Shown: positions 1 to 7,585 of the stretch, one piece after another
Layout: each line of letters starts with the position of its first letter
Position numbering within the stretch: position 1 is the first letter of the stretch
Origin: Tabrizicola sp.
Lineage (GTDB): Bacteria; Pseudomonadota; Alphaproteobacteria; Rhodobacterales; Rhodobacteraceae
Reading direction: 5' to 3'
Length of the DNA stretch: 64,000 nt
NCBI RefSeq assembly: GCF_016792905.1
Contig: NZ_JAEULP010000077.1
Coordinates: forward strand, 1-64,000
Program-made: the position numbers and the translations under genes
Notes under the pieces: generated by a model
The model's database searches: none
Told to the model about the DNA's origin: nothing
The model's input: the letters and a program-made list of their open reading frames with translations, nothing else

Positions 1-1
1 G

Positions 2-115
2 TTGCGCTGGGATGAACAGCCCGAATTCCTGAAGCGCGCGCAGCTTTACCCGATCCCGGATGCGGCGCTGGATACCGCGATGCAGGATCTCTGGACCGAG
101 ATGCTGGCGCAGTAA
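2..115 (+). CDS. C-terminal end of an ABC transporter solute-binding protein (partial)
   Basis: The reading frame is open from the left edge and stops with TAA at 113-115, giving 37 residues that include PEFLKRAQLYPIPDAAL and end in DLWTEMLAQ. The short tryptophan- and proline-containing tail fits the end of periplasmic PotD/PotF-type polyamine binding proteins. The call rests mainly on position: two permeases and an ATPase of that transporter type follow at once. The next gene starts one base after this stop, so the four genes are almost certainly one operon. The substrate (polyamine, other cation or small organic acid) cannot be decided from this fragment. Confidence 0.6.
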   Translation: MRWDEQPEFLKRAQLYPIPDAALDTAMQDLWTEMLAQ

Positions 116-116
116 G

Positions 117-971
117 GTGCGCCTCGCCGCCCGCGACCGCCACCTTGCCTGGGGCCTTCTGGCCCCGGCACTGGTCTGGACCGCTGCCTTCTTCCTTCTG
201 CCGTTCCTGGCGATGATCGCACTGTCCTTCGCGCACATGCAGGGGCGCGAGGTCGTGCGCGGCTTTGACCCCGGCAACTATAGCCGCATCTTCACCGACC
301 CGGTGATGCTAGGGGCCTTGTGGAACAGCCTGGAGATCACTGTGGTCGTCACGGTGATTTCCATCCCGCTCGCCTACCCTCTGGCCGCAATCATCGCCTT
401 CCGGGTGCCCGCCCGCTGGCAGCGGCTGGCGCTTTTGCTGGCGGTCCTGCCGTTCTGGACCTCCTACGTCGTGCGGTCCTATTCCTGGCTTCTGGTCCTT
501 GGGCAGAACGGGGTGGTGAACAAGGCGTTGCTCGGGCTGGGGGTGATCGCCGAGCCTTTGGAAATCGCCTCGACCCGGGCGGCGACGGTGATCGGCTTCG
601 TGCATTTCTTCGTCATGCTCTTGACGCTGACGATCTACGCCAACCTGATCCAGCTGTCGCCGAACTATGCCCGCGCCGCGCAGGACCTTGGGGCAAACCG
701 CTGGCAGACCTTCGCCCATGTCATCCTGCCCCTGACCCTGCCGGGGGTGGTGACGGGGGCCTTCCTGACCTTTGTCCTGTGCATCGGTGACTACATCACG
801 CCGCAAATCCTTGGCGGGAACACCGAACTGACGCTGCCGCAGTTGATCATGCTGCAACTGGGCCGCAGCGGGAACTTCCCCCTCGCCTCGGCGTTGAGCG
901 TGGTGCTGATGGCGGTGGTAACGCTGGCCTACTTTGCCTCAAGCCGCTGGTTGCGGCTGGATCGGGTGTAG
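117..971 (+). CDS. ABC transporter permease, PotB-like (polyamine type)
   Basis: Inner-membrane subunit of a binding-protein-dependent importer. The 284-residue product has about six hydrophobic segments, the first being LLAPALVWTAAFFLLPFLAM. Near the C-terminus is a good EAA loop (ARAAQDLGANRWQTFAHVILP), the contact site for the ATPase. I chose the GTG at 117 because it follows the upstream TAA by one base and the protein then begins VRLAARDRHLAWGLL. An ATG at 60 in the same frame would overlap the upstream gene and adds an arginine-rich segment unlike the family. Length and EAA sequence fit PotB/YdcU-type permeases. It partners with the second permease at 975. Confidence 0.88.
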   Translation: MRLAARDRHLAWGLLAPALVWTAAFFLLPFLAMIALSFAHMQGREVVRGFDPGNYSRIFTDPVMLGALWNSLEITVVVTVISIPLAYPLAAIIAFRVPARWQRLALLLAVLPFWTSYVVRSYSWLLVLGQNGVVNKALLGLGVIAEPLEIASTRAATVIGFVHFFVMLLTLTIYANLIQLSPNYARAAQDLGANRWQTFAHVILPLTLPGVVTGAFLTFVLCIGDYITPQILGGNTELTLPQLIMLQLGRSGNFPLASALSVVLMAVVTLAYFASSRWLRLDRV

Positions 972-974
972 GCG

Positions 975-1742
975 ATGCGCCTCCTCTCTTGGGCCTATCT
1001 CGCCGCCGCCTTCACCTTCGTCTACCTGCCCGTCGCGGTGCTGGTCGCCTTCAGTTTCCAGGACGGCCGCCTGCCGGTGCCCCCCTTCAAGGGGGTGACG
1101 CTGGACTGGTATGCCAAGGTTCTGGGCAACGACGACCTGACCGCAGCGCTGCTCAATTCCCTCCTCGTCGCCCTCGTCTCCTCGGCCATCGCCCTGATCC
1201 TCGGCTTCCTCGCCGCCCATGCGCTGGCGCGGGTCCGACTGCCCGGATCGGCCCTGATGCGCGGCGTCCTGATCGCGCCGATGACCGTGAGCTACCTGAT
1301 CATCGCGCTTGGCCTTCTGAACCTCTTCAACCTGACCGGCATCCGCCTCTCGCTCCTCACCGCCGGGATCGGCCATGTCGTGATCAACCTGCCGCTCTGC
1401 TTTGCCATCACCTATGCCGCGATGGGCGACCACCAGAAGAATGCCGAACGCGCCGCCCGCGACCTTGGCGCGCCGGAGTGGAAAGTGCTGACCCTGATCT
1501 CGGCCCCCATGCTCGCCGCCCCCCTTGCCGCCGCCTTCTTCCTGTCCGTCACCTTCTCCTGGGACGAATTCCTCATCGCCTTCCTCCTCACCCGCTTCGA
1601 CGTCACCCTGCCGGTCGAGATCTGGTCGATGCTGAAATCCGGCCTCTCGCCCGCCACCAACGCCGTCGGATCGCTCGTCTTCCTCGTCTCGGTCACGCTG
1701 GTGATCCTTCTTGAACTCACCGTCTTCCGGAAACGCCCATGA
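975..1742 (+). CDS. ABC transporter permease, PotC-like (polyamine type)
   Basis: Second inner-membrane subunit of the importer, 255 residues. It opens with a hydrophobic segment (LLSWAYLAAAFTFVYLPVAV) and carries an EAA motif (AERAARDLGAPEWKVLTLI), followed by a region containing FSWDEFLIAFLLT, typical of PotC. It begins three bases after the first permease stops and its ATG overlaps nothing. Its own stop overlaps the ATPase start in an ATGA, so translation is probably coupled. Substrate is not determined; polyamine is the family default. Confidence 0.88.
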   Translation: MRLLSWAYLAAAFTFVYLPVAVLVAFSFQDGRLPVPPFKGVTLDWYAKVLGNDDLTAALLNSLLVALVSSAIALILGFLAAHALARVRLPGSALMRGVLIAPMTVSYLIIALGLLNLFNLTGIRLSLLTAGIGHVVINLPLCFAITYAAMGDHQKNAERAARDLGAPEWKVLTLISAPMLAAPLAAAFFLSVTFSWDEFLIAFLLTRFDVTLPVEIWSMLKSGLSPATNAVGSLVFLVSVTLVILLELTVFRKRP

Positions 1743-2737
1743 CCGCAGCCGTCTCGATCAGGCAAGTCTCGCAACGCTATGGCGCCGCGCTGGCGCTGGA
1801 TCGCATCGACCTGGAGATCGAGGCGGGCGAATTCGTCGTCCTTCTCGGCCCCTCGGGCTGCGGCAAGACCACGCTGCTGAACATCATCGGCGGCTTTGCC
1901 GAGCCGACCGAGGGGCAGGTGCTGATCGGCGGCCGCGACATGGGGGGCGTCGCGCCGAAGGACCGACCGACGACGACGGTGTTCCAGGACTATGCGCTGT
2001 TCCCGCATATGTCGCTCCGCGACAACGTGGGCTTCGGGCTGCGGATGCGGGGGGTGGATAGGGCGGCGCGTGCGGTGAAAGCCGACCAGATGCTTGCCCT
2101 TGTCGGGCTTGAAGGCCGGGGCGACCGGCGCCCGCACGAGTTGTCCGGTGGCCAGCGGCAGCGGGTGGCGCTGGCACGCGCCCTGGCGGTGGAGCCGGAT
2201 GTGCTGCTGCTGGATGAACCCCTGGGCGCGCTGGACCTGAAGCTCCGCCGCCAGATGCAGGACGAACTGAAGGCGATCCAGCGCCGGGTCGGCACCACCT
2301 TCGTCCATGTCACCCATGACCAGGAGGAGGCGATGGCCATTGCCGACCGGATCGTGGTGATGAACGCCGGGCGGATCGAGCACTACGGCCCCCCGCGTGA
2401 GGTCTACCTTCATCCGAAAACGCTTTTCACCGCAGGCTTCATGGGCGAAGTCAACCGCATTCCCGTGCGCGACGGCAAGGCGCCCTTCGGCCCGGTTCCC
2501 GTTGCGGACGGCACGCTCCTGATCCGCCCCGAGGCGATCAGCCCGGCGGGCTCTCTGCACATTGGCCTCTGCAAGGTCGAGGATGCCTCCTTCTTCGGCA
2601 CCCACATCCGCGCCCATGTCACGCCGCTCAACGCGCCGGACTTGCGGCTGGTGGTGCATCTGCCGCAAACTCAGGCCGTGGAGCCCGGCGGGGTGCTGGA
2701 CCTTGGCGCCGAGGCGCATGTGGTGCTGTCGGAATGA
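1739..2737 (+). CDS. ABC transporter ATP-binding protein, PotA-like
   Basis: Cytoplasmic ATPase that powers the importer, 332 residues. Walker A is GPSGCGKT at residues 37-44. The ABC signature LSGGQRQRVALARAL is followed by Walker B VLLLDEPLGALD and a switch histidine in HVTHDQEEAM. The last ~90 residues form the regulatory TOBE-like tail of the PotA/MalK group (for example LLIRPEAISPAG). The start overlaps the preceding permease and the stop overlaps the hydrolase gene, both as ATGA. This is the most secure assignment of the operon. Confidence 0.92.
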   Translation: MTAAVSIRQVSQRYGAALALDRIDLEIEAGEFVVLLGPSGCGKTTLLNIIGGFAEPTEGQVLIGGRDMGGVAPKDRPTTTVFQDYALFPHMSLRDNVGFGLRMRGVDRAARAVKADQMLALVGLEGRGDRRPHELSGGQRQRVALARALAVEPDVLLLDEPLGALDLKLRRQMQDELKAIQRRVGTTFVHVTHDQEEAMAIADRIVVMNAGRIEHYGPPREVYLHPKTLFTAGFMGEVNRIPVRDGKAPFGPVPVADGTLLIRPEAISPAGSLHIGLCKVEDASFFGTHIRAHVTPLNAPDLRLVVHLPQTQAVEPGGVLDLGAEAHVVLSE

Positions 2738-3459
2738 GAGCCAGACCGGAAGACTGGTGGCGGGTGCGGGGGGTGGGCGACGGCGTCACCCATATTGACG
2801 AGCCGCATATCCGCGACTTCTACCGCTGCAACGTCTGGCATGTCCGGGGCCGGGACACCGACATGCTGGTCGACAGCGGCATGGGCGTGGTGTCGTTGCG
2901 CGACAGGGTGCCGCTGGTGACCGAACGCCCCTTGCAGGCGGTCGCCAGCCACACGCATTTCGACCATATCGGGCTGCACCACGAATTCCCCTGCCGCCTC
3001 TGCCATGCCGCCGAGGCGCATCTCCTCCGCGCGCCGACGCGGGAGAACACCTTCGCCGACAAGTATGTCACCGAAGGCATCTTCACCACGCTTCCGCCCG
3101 AGCCCTTCGCCTGCGACACCTACGCGGTGAAGGCTGCCCCGGCGCAGCGCATCCTCTGGGACGGCGATGTCATCGACCTCGGCGACCGGCAATTCCAGGT
3201 GATCCACACCCCCGGCCATTCCCCCGGCGGCATCGCGCTGTGGGAAGCCGCGACGGACATCCTCTTCTCCGGCGACATCGTCTACGACGGCGAGCTGATC
3301 GAAGGCACCAGCGACCTGGAGCAGGGACAGTACATCACCTCGATGGAACGCCTGCTGCGCCTGCCCGTCCGCGTGGTGCACGGCGGGCATTTCCCCAGCT
3401 ATTCGGGCGAAAGGCACCGGGAACTGATCACGGACTGGCTGAAAGCCAAGGGGCGCTGA
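2734..3459 (+). CDS. MBL-fold metallo-hydrolase
   Basis: A 241-residue cytoplasmic metallo-beta-lactamase-fold hydrolase. The metal-binding signature SHTHFDHIG puts ligands at H73, H75, D77 and H78. Further ligands are H158 or H162 (HTPGHSPGG), D181 (FSGDIVYDG) and a late histidine in VVHGGHF. No signal peptide is visible. Its start overlaps the ATPase stop, so it is the last gene of the transporter operon and may act on the imported compound or a derivative. The exact reaction (thioester, lactone, phosphodiester) cannot be inferred. Confidence 0.85.
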   Translation: MRARPEDWWRVRGVGDGVTHIDEPHIRDFYRCNVWHVRGRDTDMLVDSGMGVVSLRDRVPLVTERPLQAVASHTHFDHIGLHHEFPCRLCHAAEAHLLRAPTRENTFADKYVTEGIFTTLPPEPFACDTYAVKAAPAQRILWDGDVIDLGDRQFQVIHTPGHSPGGIALWEAATDILFSGDIVYDGELIEGTSDLEQGQYITSMERLLRLPVRVVHGGHFPSYSGERHRELITDWLKAKGR

Positions 3460-3475
3460 GAGTTTCGAGGGAATT

Positions 3476-3551
3476 TGGTGGAGCAGAGGGGGATCGAACC
3501 CCTGACCTTATCATTGCGAACGATACGCTCTCCCAACTGAGCTACTGCCCC
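3476..3551 (-). tRNA. tRNA-Ala (anticodon CGC)
   Basis: The reverse strand folds as a complete 76-nt tRNA. It has a 7-bp acceptor stem GGGGCAG/CTGCTCC, a D arm GCTC..GAGC, an anticodon stem TATCG/TGATA (last pair G.U) with loop TTCGCAA, a T arm AGGGG-TTCGATC-CCCCT, and an encoded CCA. The third acceptor pair is G3:U70, the main alanine identity element, which agrees with anticodon CGC reading GCG. Codon GCG is common in this GC-rich DNA. No integrase or attachment duplicate is seen near its 3' end. Confidence 0.95.
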
Positions 3552-3611
3552 ATCCGCGAGCCCGTATTCATAGCAATTCGGGCGGAGAGTCAAGCCGGGT
3601 CCGACAGCGTT

Positions 3612-4055
3612 TCAATGACCATTCCCGCGCACGAAGGCCACGATGTCGGCGGCGGGCCGCGCCCCGGCAAGGCGGGCGACCTCGCGGCCGTTGCGGTAGA
3701 GGATCAGCAGGGGAATGCCGCGGATGTTCAGGCGGGCCGAGACCTGGGGATGGTCCTCGGTGTTCAGCTTCATCAGCCGCGCTTCGGGGGCAAGCGTTGC
3801 GGCGGCCTTGGCGAATTCCGGCGCCATCATCCGGCAGGGACCGCACCAGGGCGCCCAGTAGTCCACCAGCACCGGCAGCCCGTCGCCGCGCGTCACCTTG
3901 TCATGCGTCGCGGCGTCGAGTTCGGCCACCTTGCCATCGACCAGCACCGCGCCGCAGACCCCGCATTTCGGCCCATCGGCCAGCCGGTCCACGGGCACGC
4001 GGTTCGCCTGTCCGCAGGTGGCGCAAGTCAGCTTCAGGGCATCGGTCACGGCCAT
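3612..4055 (-). CDS. trxC: Thioredoxin 2 (zinc-ribbon thioredoxin)
   Basis: A 147-residue cytoplasmic disulfide reductase of the TrxC type. An N-terminal zinc ribbon has CxxC pairs at C11/C14 and C31/C34. The thioredoxin fold follows, with the active site WCGPC at residues 70-74 and the cis-proline loop RGIPLL. I start at the ATG reading MAVTDALKLT, which has GGAA about 8 nt upstream. A start four codons earlier (MECAMAV) is possible but less like the family. TrxC normally serves oxidative-stress repair. The gene is monocistronic between the tRNA and a DUF3775 gene. Confidence 0.92.
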   Translation of the reverse strand: MAVTDALKLTCATCGQANRVPVDRLADGPKCGVCGAVLVDGKVAELDAATHDKVTRGDGLPVLVDYWAPWCGPCRMMAPEFAKAAATLAPEARLMKLNTEDHPQVSARLNIRGIPLLILYRNGREVARLAGARPAADIVAFVRGNGH

Positions 4056-4115
4056 GGCACATTCCACATCTAGCAGAATCCAAAGATGTGCGGCGCCGGT
4101 CGCATCCGCAAGGGG

Positions 4116-4433
4116 CTAGAGGAAATCCTCTTCCTCGCCGGACACGTCCACGCCCAAGGCATCGAGACCCGCTTCCAGGTTCTCGGCCAGGTGCGGCATT
4201 CCCATCAGGTAATCGGCCGTGGGCGTCGTCGCCTCGGCGGTCGCGGTGGCCACGGCTTCGGCGAAATCCTCGGGTTCGAAGGCGCCGCGCCCGACCCAGG
4301 CGACGGCGGTCAGCTGGGCCTTTTCGTCGTCGTTCAGCGCGTCGATGAAAGCATGCAGCTCGGCATCGCCCCCTCCCATTTCGCGGGCAAGATAGATCAC
4401 ATGCACCACTTTACTCGGGCTGATCTCCAGCAT
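4116..4433 (-). CDS. DUF3775 domain-containing protein
   Basis: A 105-residue acidic protein, beginning MLEISPSKVVHVIYLAREM and ending in EEEDFL. The block FIDALNDDEKAQLTAVAWVGRG followed by TADYLMGMPHLAENLEAGLDALG matches my memory of the DUF3775 family, whose function is unknown. The start is fixed by AAGGAGAC eight bases upstream of the ATG at 4433. No signal peptide or membrane segment. It lies downstream of azlCD on the same strand with a 59-bp gap, so it could share that transcript, but nothing ties it to transport. Confidence 0.75.
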   Translation of the reverse strand: MLEISPSKVVHVIYLAREMGGGDAELHAFIDALNDDEKAQLTAVAWVGRGAFEPEDFAEAVATATAEATTPTADYLMGMPHLAENLEAGLDALGVDVSGEEEDFL

Positions 4434-4492
4434 GGCGGTCTCCTTCGGTTGGGCCATGGTCGCGCATAGGACGGCGGGGTGCAAGGCTTGCG

Positions 4493-4816
4493 TCAGCCGA
4501 TCAACCAGACCGCCAGCCCATGCGCCAGCGCGCCCGCCAGCGTGGCCAGCACCACCGATTTCCGGGTGAACCAGAGGGCCAGGACCGCCGCGGTGCCGGT
4601 TATGACCGGCAGGAGGCGCGCAAGGTCGGAGGTCAGCGAGGGCAGGATCGCCGCCACGAACAGCGTGCCGATGGCGGCCGGGCCGGTGGAGGACAGGAAG
4701 CGGCCCAGCCAGCCGCCCGCCGTCGTGCGGCCCCTGTGCGCCAGGATCGGCAGGGCGCGAAAACACCAGTTGGCAACCCCGGCCATGAGGGCGACGGTCA
4801 GCAGCTCCCAGCTCAT
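4493..4816 (-). CDS. azlD: AzlD family branched-chain amino acid exporter subunit
   Basis: A 107-residue membrane protein with about four hydrophobic segments, beginning MSWELLTVALMAGVANWCFR. It has the AzlD hallmarks of small size, an FLSSTGPAAIGTLFVAAILPSL block and a C-terminal ALAHGLAVWLIG. AzlD pairs with AzlC to export branched-chain amino acids (and related compounds such as azaleucine). Its ATG overlaps the azlC stop by four bases (ATGA), giving translational coupling in a two-gene operon. Confidence 0.85.
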   Translation of the reverse strand: MSWELLTVALMAGVANWCFRALPILAHRGRTTAGGWLGRFLSSTGPAAIGTLFVAAILPSLTSDLARLLPVITGTAAVLALWFTRKSVVLATLAGALAHGLAVWLIG

Positions 4817-5499
4817 TTGCGGATCACCCCGGCCAGCGCGCCCGCAAGCATGCCCAGAAGGATGCCGCTCGTTGCACTGAGCGCCAGCGTGCCCGCCACC
4901 GTTGCCGCCGCCGCCACGGCAATGACCGGCACCTGCCTGCGGCTGAGGATCGACAGAAGCAGCGCCAGGAACAGCGCGGGCAGCATGAAGCCCAAGCCCG
5001 CGTTCACTGCGGGCCAACCCTCCAGCGCCCCGCCCCCGGCAAAGGCGCCGACCACGGTGCCGGAAACCCAGGAGGCATAGGCGCCAAGGCCGAGGCCGAA
5101 CATGTAGGGTTCGGAAAACTTCTGCCCCCGCGCCAAGGCACCCAGGGCCTGGCCGAAGACCTCGTCCGTCAGGCCCCAGGCCCAGGCCCAGGCGAGGCGC
5201 GTTGTCGCCTCTTCGCCCGCCTCGCGCATCAGGGCCGGGCCATACAGGAGATGCCGCAGGTTCATCGCGATCAGCGTGAAGGCCGCGACCAGCACCGGCG
5301 CGCCCGACGACAACAGCGCCAGCGCCAGGAATTGCGAGGCCCCGGCGTAGATGATCAGCGACAGGGCAGAAGCCTCGACTTCGGTAAAACCGGCCCGGGT
5401 GGCAGCGACGCCGAAGGAAAAAGCGATGGGAAAATAGCCCATGACGATGGGCAGGCTGGCGCCAAGGCCGTCAAGGAATGTGGCTTTCGTCCGGGTCAT
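4813..5499 (-). CDS. azlC: AzlC family branched-chain amino acid exporter subunit
   Basis: A 228-residue inner-membrane protein, the larger partner of AzlD. After MTRTKATFLDGLGASLPIV comes the family signature FPIAFSFGVAATRAGF, then LIIYAGASQFLALALL and MNLRHLLYGPALMR. Usual length for the family is about 230-250 residues. It is the first gene of azlCD. Its start codon lies 46 bp inside the transposon's left target duplication, so the transposon sits immediately upstream and may have separated the operon from its original promoter. Confidence 0.88.
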   Translation of the reverse strand: MTRTKATFLDGLGASLPIVMGYFPIAFSFGVAATRAGFTEVEASALSLIIYAGASQFLALALLSSGAPVLVAAFTLIAMNLRHLLYGPALMREAGEEATTRLAWAWAWGLTDEVFGQALGALARGQKFSEPYMFGLGLGAYASWVSGTVVGAFAGGGALEGWPAVNAGLGFMLPALFLALLLSILSRRQVPVIAVAAAATVAGTLALSATSGILLGMLAGALAGVIRK

Positions 5500-5544
5500 C
5501 GGCGCCAGCGCTACCTTGGGCGACGCTTTCGGTCAATGCTTCGA

Positions 5545-5552
5545 CATTGTTG
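5545..5552. repeat. Target site duplication, left copy
   Basis: CATTGTTG directly precedes the left inverted end of the transposon and recurs at 8492-8499 directly after the right end. An 8-bp duplication is usual for IS1- and IS1595-type transposases. A 6-bp reading (ATTGTT) with slightly longer inverted ends is also possible because the last bases of the duplication and the ends coincide. Confidence 0.85.
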
Positions 5553-5571
5553 GGTAGTGGGTCAGTTTGAA
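5553..5571 (+). repeat. Left terminal inverted repeat of the transposon
   Basis: GGTAGTGGGTCAGTTTGAA; the exact reverse complement is found at 8473-8491. The GG..TG start resembles IS1 family ends (recollection, not a search). Confidence 0.9.
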
Positions 5572-5638
5572 ATCAGAAACTTCCCGCGCGCGTGAGGCAG
5601 GGTTTGCGCCAAGCGCAGGCAGGCACTATCTTGAGGGT

Positions 5639-5854
5639 ATGACCGACCGACCCAAACGCCCTCGTGACGCCAACCAGCTTGCCAAGTTCATCGTGGACGT
5701 GGCGACGGGGGATGACAATCCCGTGGTTCTGCCAGACAGCGATAGGCAGGTTAGCGGCACACATGGCGGCAAGGCGCGCGCTCGTGCGTTGACGGGTGAG
5801 CAGCGCAAGGAAATTGCCCGTATCGCCGCCGATGTGCGCTGGAAGAAAAGCTAG
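5639..5854 (+). CDS. Small basic protein, transposon passenger (unknown function)
   Basis: A 71-residue protein starting MTDRPKRPRDANQLAKFIVD. The C-terminal half is Ala/Arg/Lys-rich (GTHGGKARARALTGEQRKEIARIAADVRWKKS). This GGKARA..L..EQR.EIAR.AA..RW pattern is one I recall from short proteins carried beside insertion sequences in alphaproteobacteria, sometimes labelled histone-like or RNA-binding. The charge pattern suggests nucleic-acid binding, but nothing proves it. GAGGG lies close to the ATG. Its TAG stop overlaps the stop of the convergent gene at 5851 in a shared CTAG. It is the only passenger on the transposase strand. Confidence 0.6.
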   Translation: MTDRPKRPRDANQLAKFIVDVATGDDNPVVLPDSDRQVSGTHGGKARARALTGEQRKEIARIAADVRWKKS

Positions 5855-6336
5855 GCCGCGTCTTCGTCTTCGTCGTATCCGTCGCTGGCCTTGCGAATTT
5901 CGATGTCCATCGTCAGGTCCATCGGAAGGACGATCGGATCTTCGTCGGTGTGAACGCGGTTCCAGTGATCAAGGTCCAGCTGAAGATTGTAGCCGTCGCT
6001 GACAATCTGTTCGCGGCGGATGACGCTGGACTTGTGCATCTGTGGGCGCGTGGCTTCGTCGGTGTCAACATAGACAAATAGGTTCATCTGAACAGGACCG
6101 GCAGGGATCGCCTGATACGCTCGGTATGGACGCTTCGTCTTCGTGTCGTAGCGGCGTTCTGCCTGCGCATCATCCGCAAACAGCTTTGCCAGCATTTCGA
6201 CATCGGACTGTGGCTTGGGCATTTCCCAGCCATGCTTTTTGGCAAACTCAGCCACTTTCTGCATGCTGATCTCGGTTTCGCCGGTCTGCTCTTTGTAGAA
6301 GCGGATGAACCGCTGACGCTCCTGTCGTTTACTCAC
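5851..6336 (-). CDS. Hypothetical passenger protein, partner of the XRE-ImmA/IrrE protein
   Basis: A 161-residue soluble protein with GTG start, beginning MSKRQERQRFIRFYKEQTGE and ending in an acidic tail DGYDEDEDAA. I do not recognise a family. The N-terminal ~45 residues look helical and charged (ISMQKVAEFAKKHGWEMP). The centre contains QMNLFVYVDTDEATRPQMHKSS and the C-terminal third alternating hydrophobic strands (IVLPMDLTMDIEI). It starts 13 bp after the XRE-ImmA/IrrE gene with a GAAAGG about 9 nt upstream, so the two are cotranscribed. A toxin or effector held in check by the upstream regulator is one reading; an accessory factor for transposition is another. Confidence 0.7.
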   Translation of the reverse strand: MSKRQERQRFIRFYKEQTGETEISMQKVAEFAKKHGWEMPKPQSDVEMLAKLFADDAQAERRYDTKTKRPYRAYQAIPAGPVQMNLFVYVDTDEATRPQMHKSSVIRREQIVSDGYNLQLDLDHWNRVHTDEDPIVLPMDLTMDIEIRKASDGYDEDEDAA

Positions 6337-6349
6337 TTTCTGATGCCTT

Positions 6350-7483
6350 TCATTGTTCTATGGGGGCGACGTCGCCCCATCCATCCTTGAAAACATTGGG
6401 CAGAATGTTTGCCCTGATCTTAGCCAGGTGTTCGCGGAAGCGGTCATACCTGTTGGTCTGTCGTTGAAGTTGTCCTGCGACGATCCCAGGATGCACTCTC
6501 ATGATTTTTGCAAAGCCCAGCAAATCACGCTCCGAGAAGAAGGGGGCCTTCCGGGCAATGAAAGCGTCCATCTGATGCACCGGGACAAGGAAGTCCTGCG
6601 CTGCCAGGTTCGCCTGACGCTCTTCGTCGTTGACGTCCGGCCCCGTTCCCGCCCTTTCGCCTTCAAGGCCCGCATCCAGAACTACAGAAGACATGCCGTG
6701 CCCCTGAAGGACATGTTCAATCTCATGCCGGAGAACAAACCAGAAGTTGTCGATGCGGTCGAAGCGCAGCGTCAGCCCAATGACCGGGGCGTTCGGGTTA
6801 AGCCAGAAGCACACGCCGTCAATCTTCGCGGCAGGAAGTGTCTCGACAACAACAAAGCGGATACCGCATTCTGCAAGGATGCGGGGCACTTGGGCCGCGC
6901 CCTCTGGCGAAACCGCTAAGGCCTTAAGCTTCGGAAGGGCGGCAAGTAGTGCCTGCTTGGAATAGGGCTTCGCCAGAATTCCCGTAGCCATCTGTTTGAC
7001 GCGGTATAGCCAAGCGATTTGTGCTGGCGTTGCATCGGTGTTCACGGCGGTCTTCTTAGCCGCGTGTGGAAGAACCTCAATATCCTCTGGGCGGTTAACG
7101 CCAAAGAAGCGCATCAGCCCTTTGTCTACGTTCTCAGTGTCACGAATGTTTTCCGCTGAGATCCATCCGCGCTTTATCATATCGGCTAGAGGCAAATCCC
7201 CATAAAGGGTGGCGCGGACAGCTCGTGCGGGGTCGGGGCGCATGACAATTCGTGCCTGAGCGAGGTCGTAGCCCTTTTGCAGCCGAAGAAACTCTTCGGC
7301 GGGGACCGAGAAAACCTCTTCCAGCATCAAAGCGGTCTCCGCGTCCAAGGATGCCTTGCCACTGATGAGCCGGTTGATTGTCGTGTCGGCCTTGTCCAGC
7401 ACGACACCCAACGCGCGCTGCGTCCAGCCCTTCTGTTCAAGTAGCGCCTCGATCAACTGCCCAGGCGTCTTGTAGTCCGGCAT
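6350..7483 (-). CDS. XRE helix-turn-helix fused to ImmA/IrrE metallopeptidase, transposon passenger
   Basis: A 377-residue two-domain protein. Residues ~8-65 form an XRE/HigA-type helix-turn-helix (GWTQRALGVVLDKADTTINRLISGKASLDAETALMLEEVF is split across it). Residues ~200-330 are an ImmA/IrrE zinc peptidase, with HEIEH placing H253, E254 and H257 at the metal site. Such proteins act as antitoxin-like repressors or as proteases that cleave a repressor after a stress signal. The start has GGAGG 8 nt upstream. It heads a two-gene operon that is divergent from the transposase, so it could control both its own operon and the transposase from the shared 102-bp gap. Confidence 0.85.
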   Translation of the reverse strand: MPDYKTPGQLIEALLEQKGWTQRALGVVLDKADTTINRLISGKASLDAETALMLEEVFSVPAEEFLRLQKGYDLAQARIVMRPDPARAVRATLYGDLPLADMIKRGWISAENIRDTENVDKGLMRFFGVNRPEDIEVLPHAAKKTAVNTDATPAQIAWLYRVKQMATGILAKPYSKQALLAALPKLKALAVSPEGAAQVPRILAECGIRFVVVETLPAAKIDGVCFWLNPNAPVIGLTLRFDRIDNFWFVLRHEIEHVLQGHGMSSVVLDAGLEGERAGTGPDVNDEERQANLAAQDFLVPVHQMDAFIARKAPFFSERDLLGFAKIMRVHPGIVAGQLQRQTNRYDRFREHLAKIRANILPNVFKDGWGDVAPIEQ

Positions 7484-7585
7484 TCATGCCTCCCCTTCTG
7501 ATTCAGGCACTCTATACAACTTGCGGAAAAACGCAAACTCATATTTTATGCTTGCAATAAGGTCATTTTGAATTACGTTGGGCTT
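7484..7585. promoter_or_regulatory. Divergent promoter region between passenger operon and transposase, with a short inverted repeat
   Basis: This AT-rich gap holds TTGCG at 7521-7525 and CGCAA at 7532-7536, an inverted repeat with a 6-nt spacer, a plausible operator for the XRE domain encoded next door. On the minus strand TATAGA lies just downstream of it and could be a -10 element. On the plus strand ATATTTTATG at about 7541 is the only -10-like stretch before the transposase. Binding is inferred from position only. Confidence 0.4.

Noticed and set aside
3476-3551. tRNA-Ala as an integration site of a genomic island
   Set aside because: No integrase gene and no direct repeat of the tRNA 3' end were seen nearby; the transposon 2 kb away moves by a DDE enzyme and duplicated its own 8-bp target.
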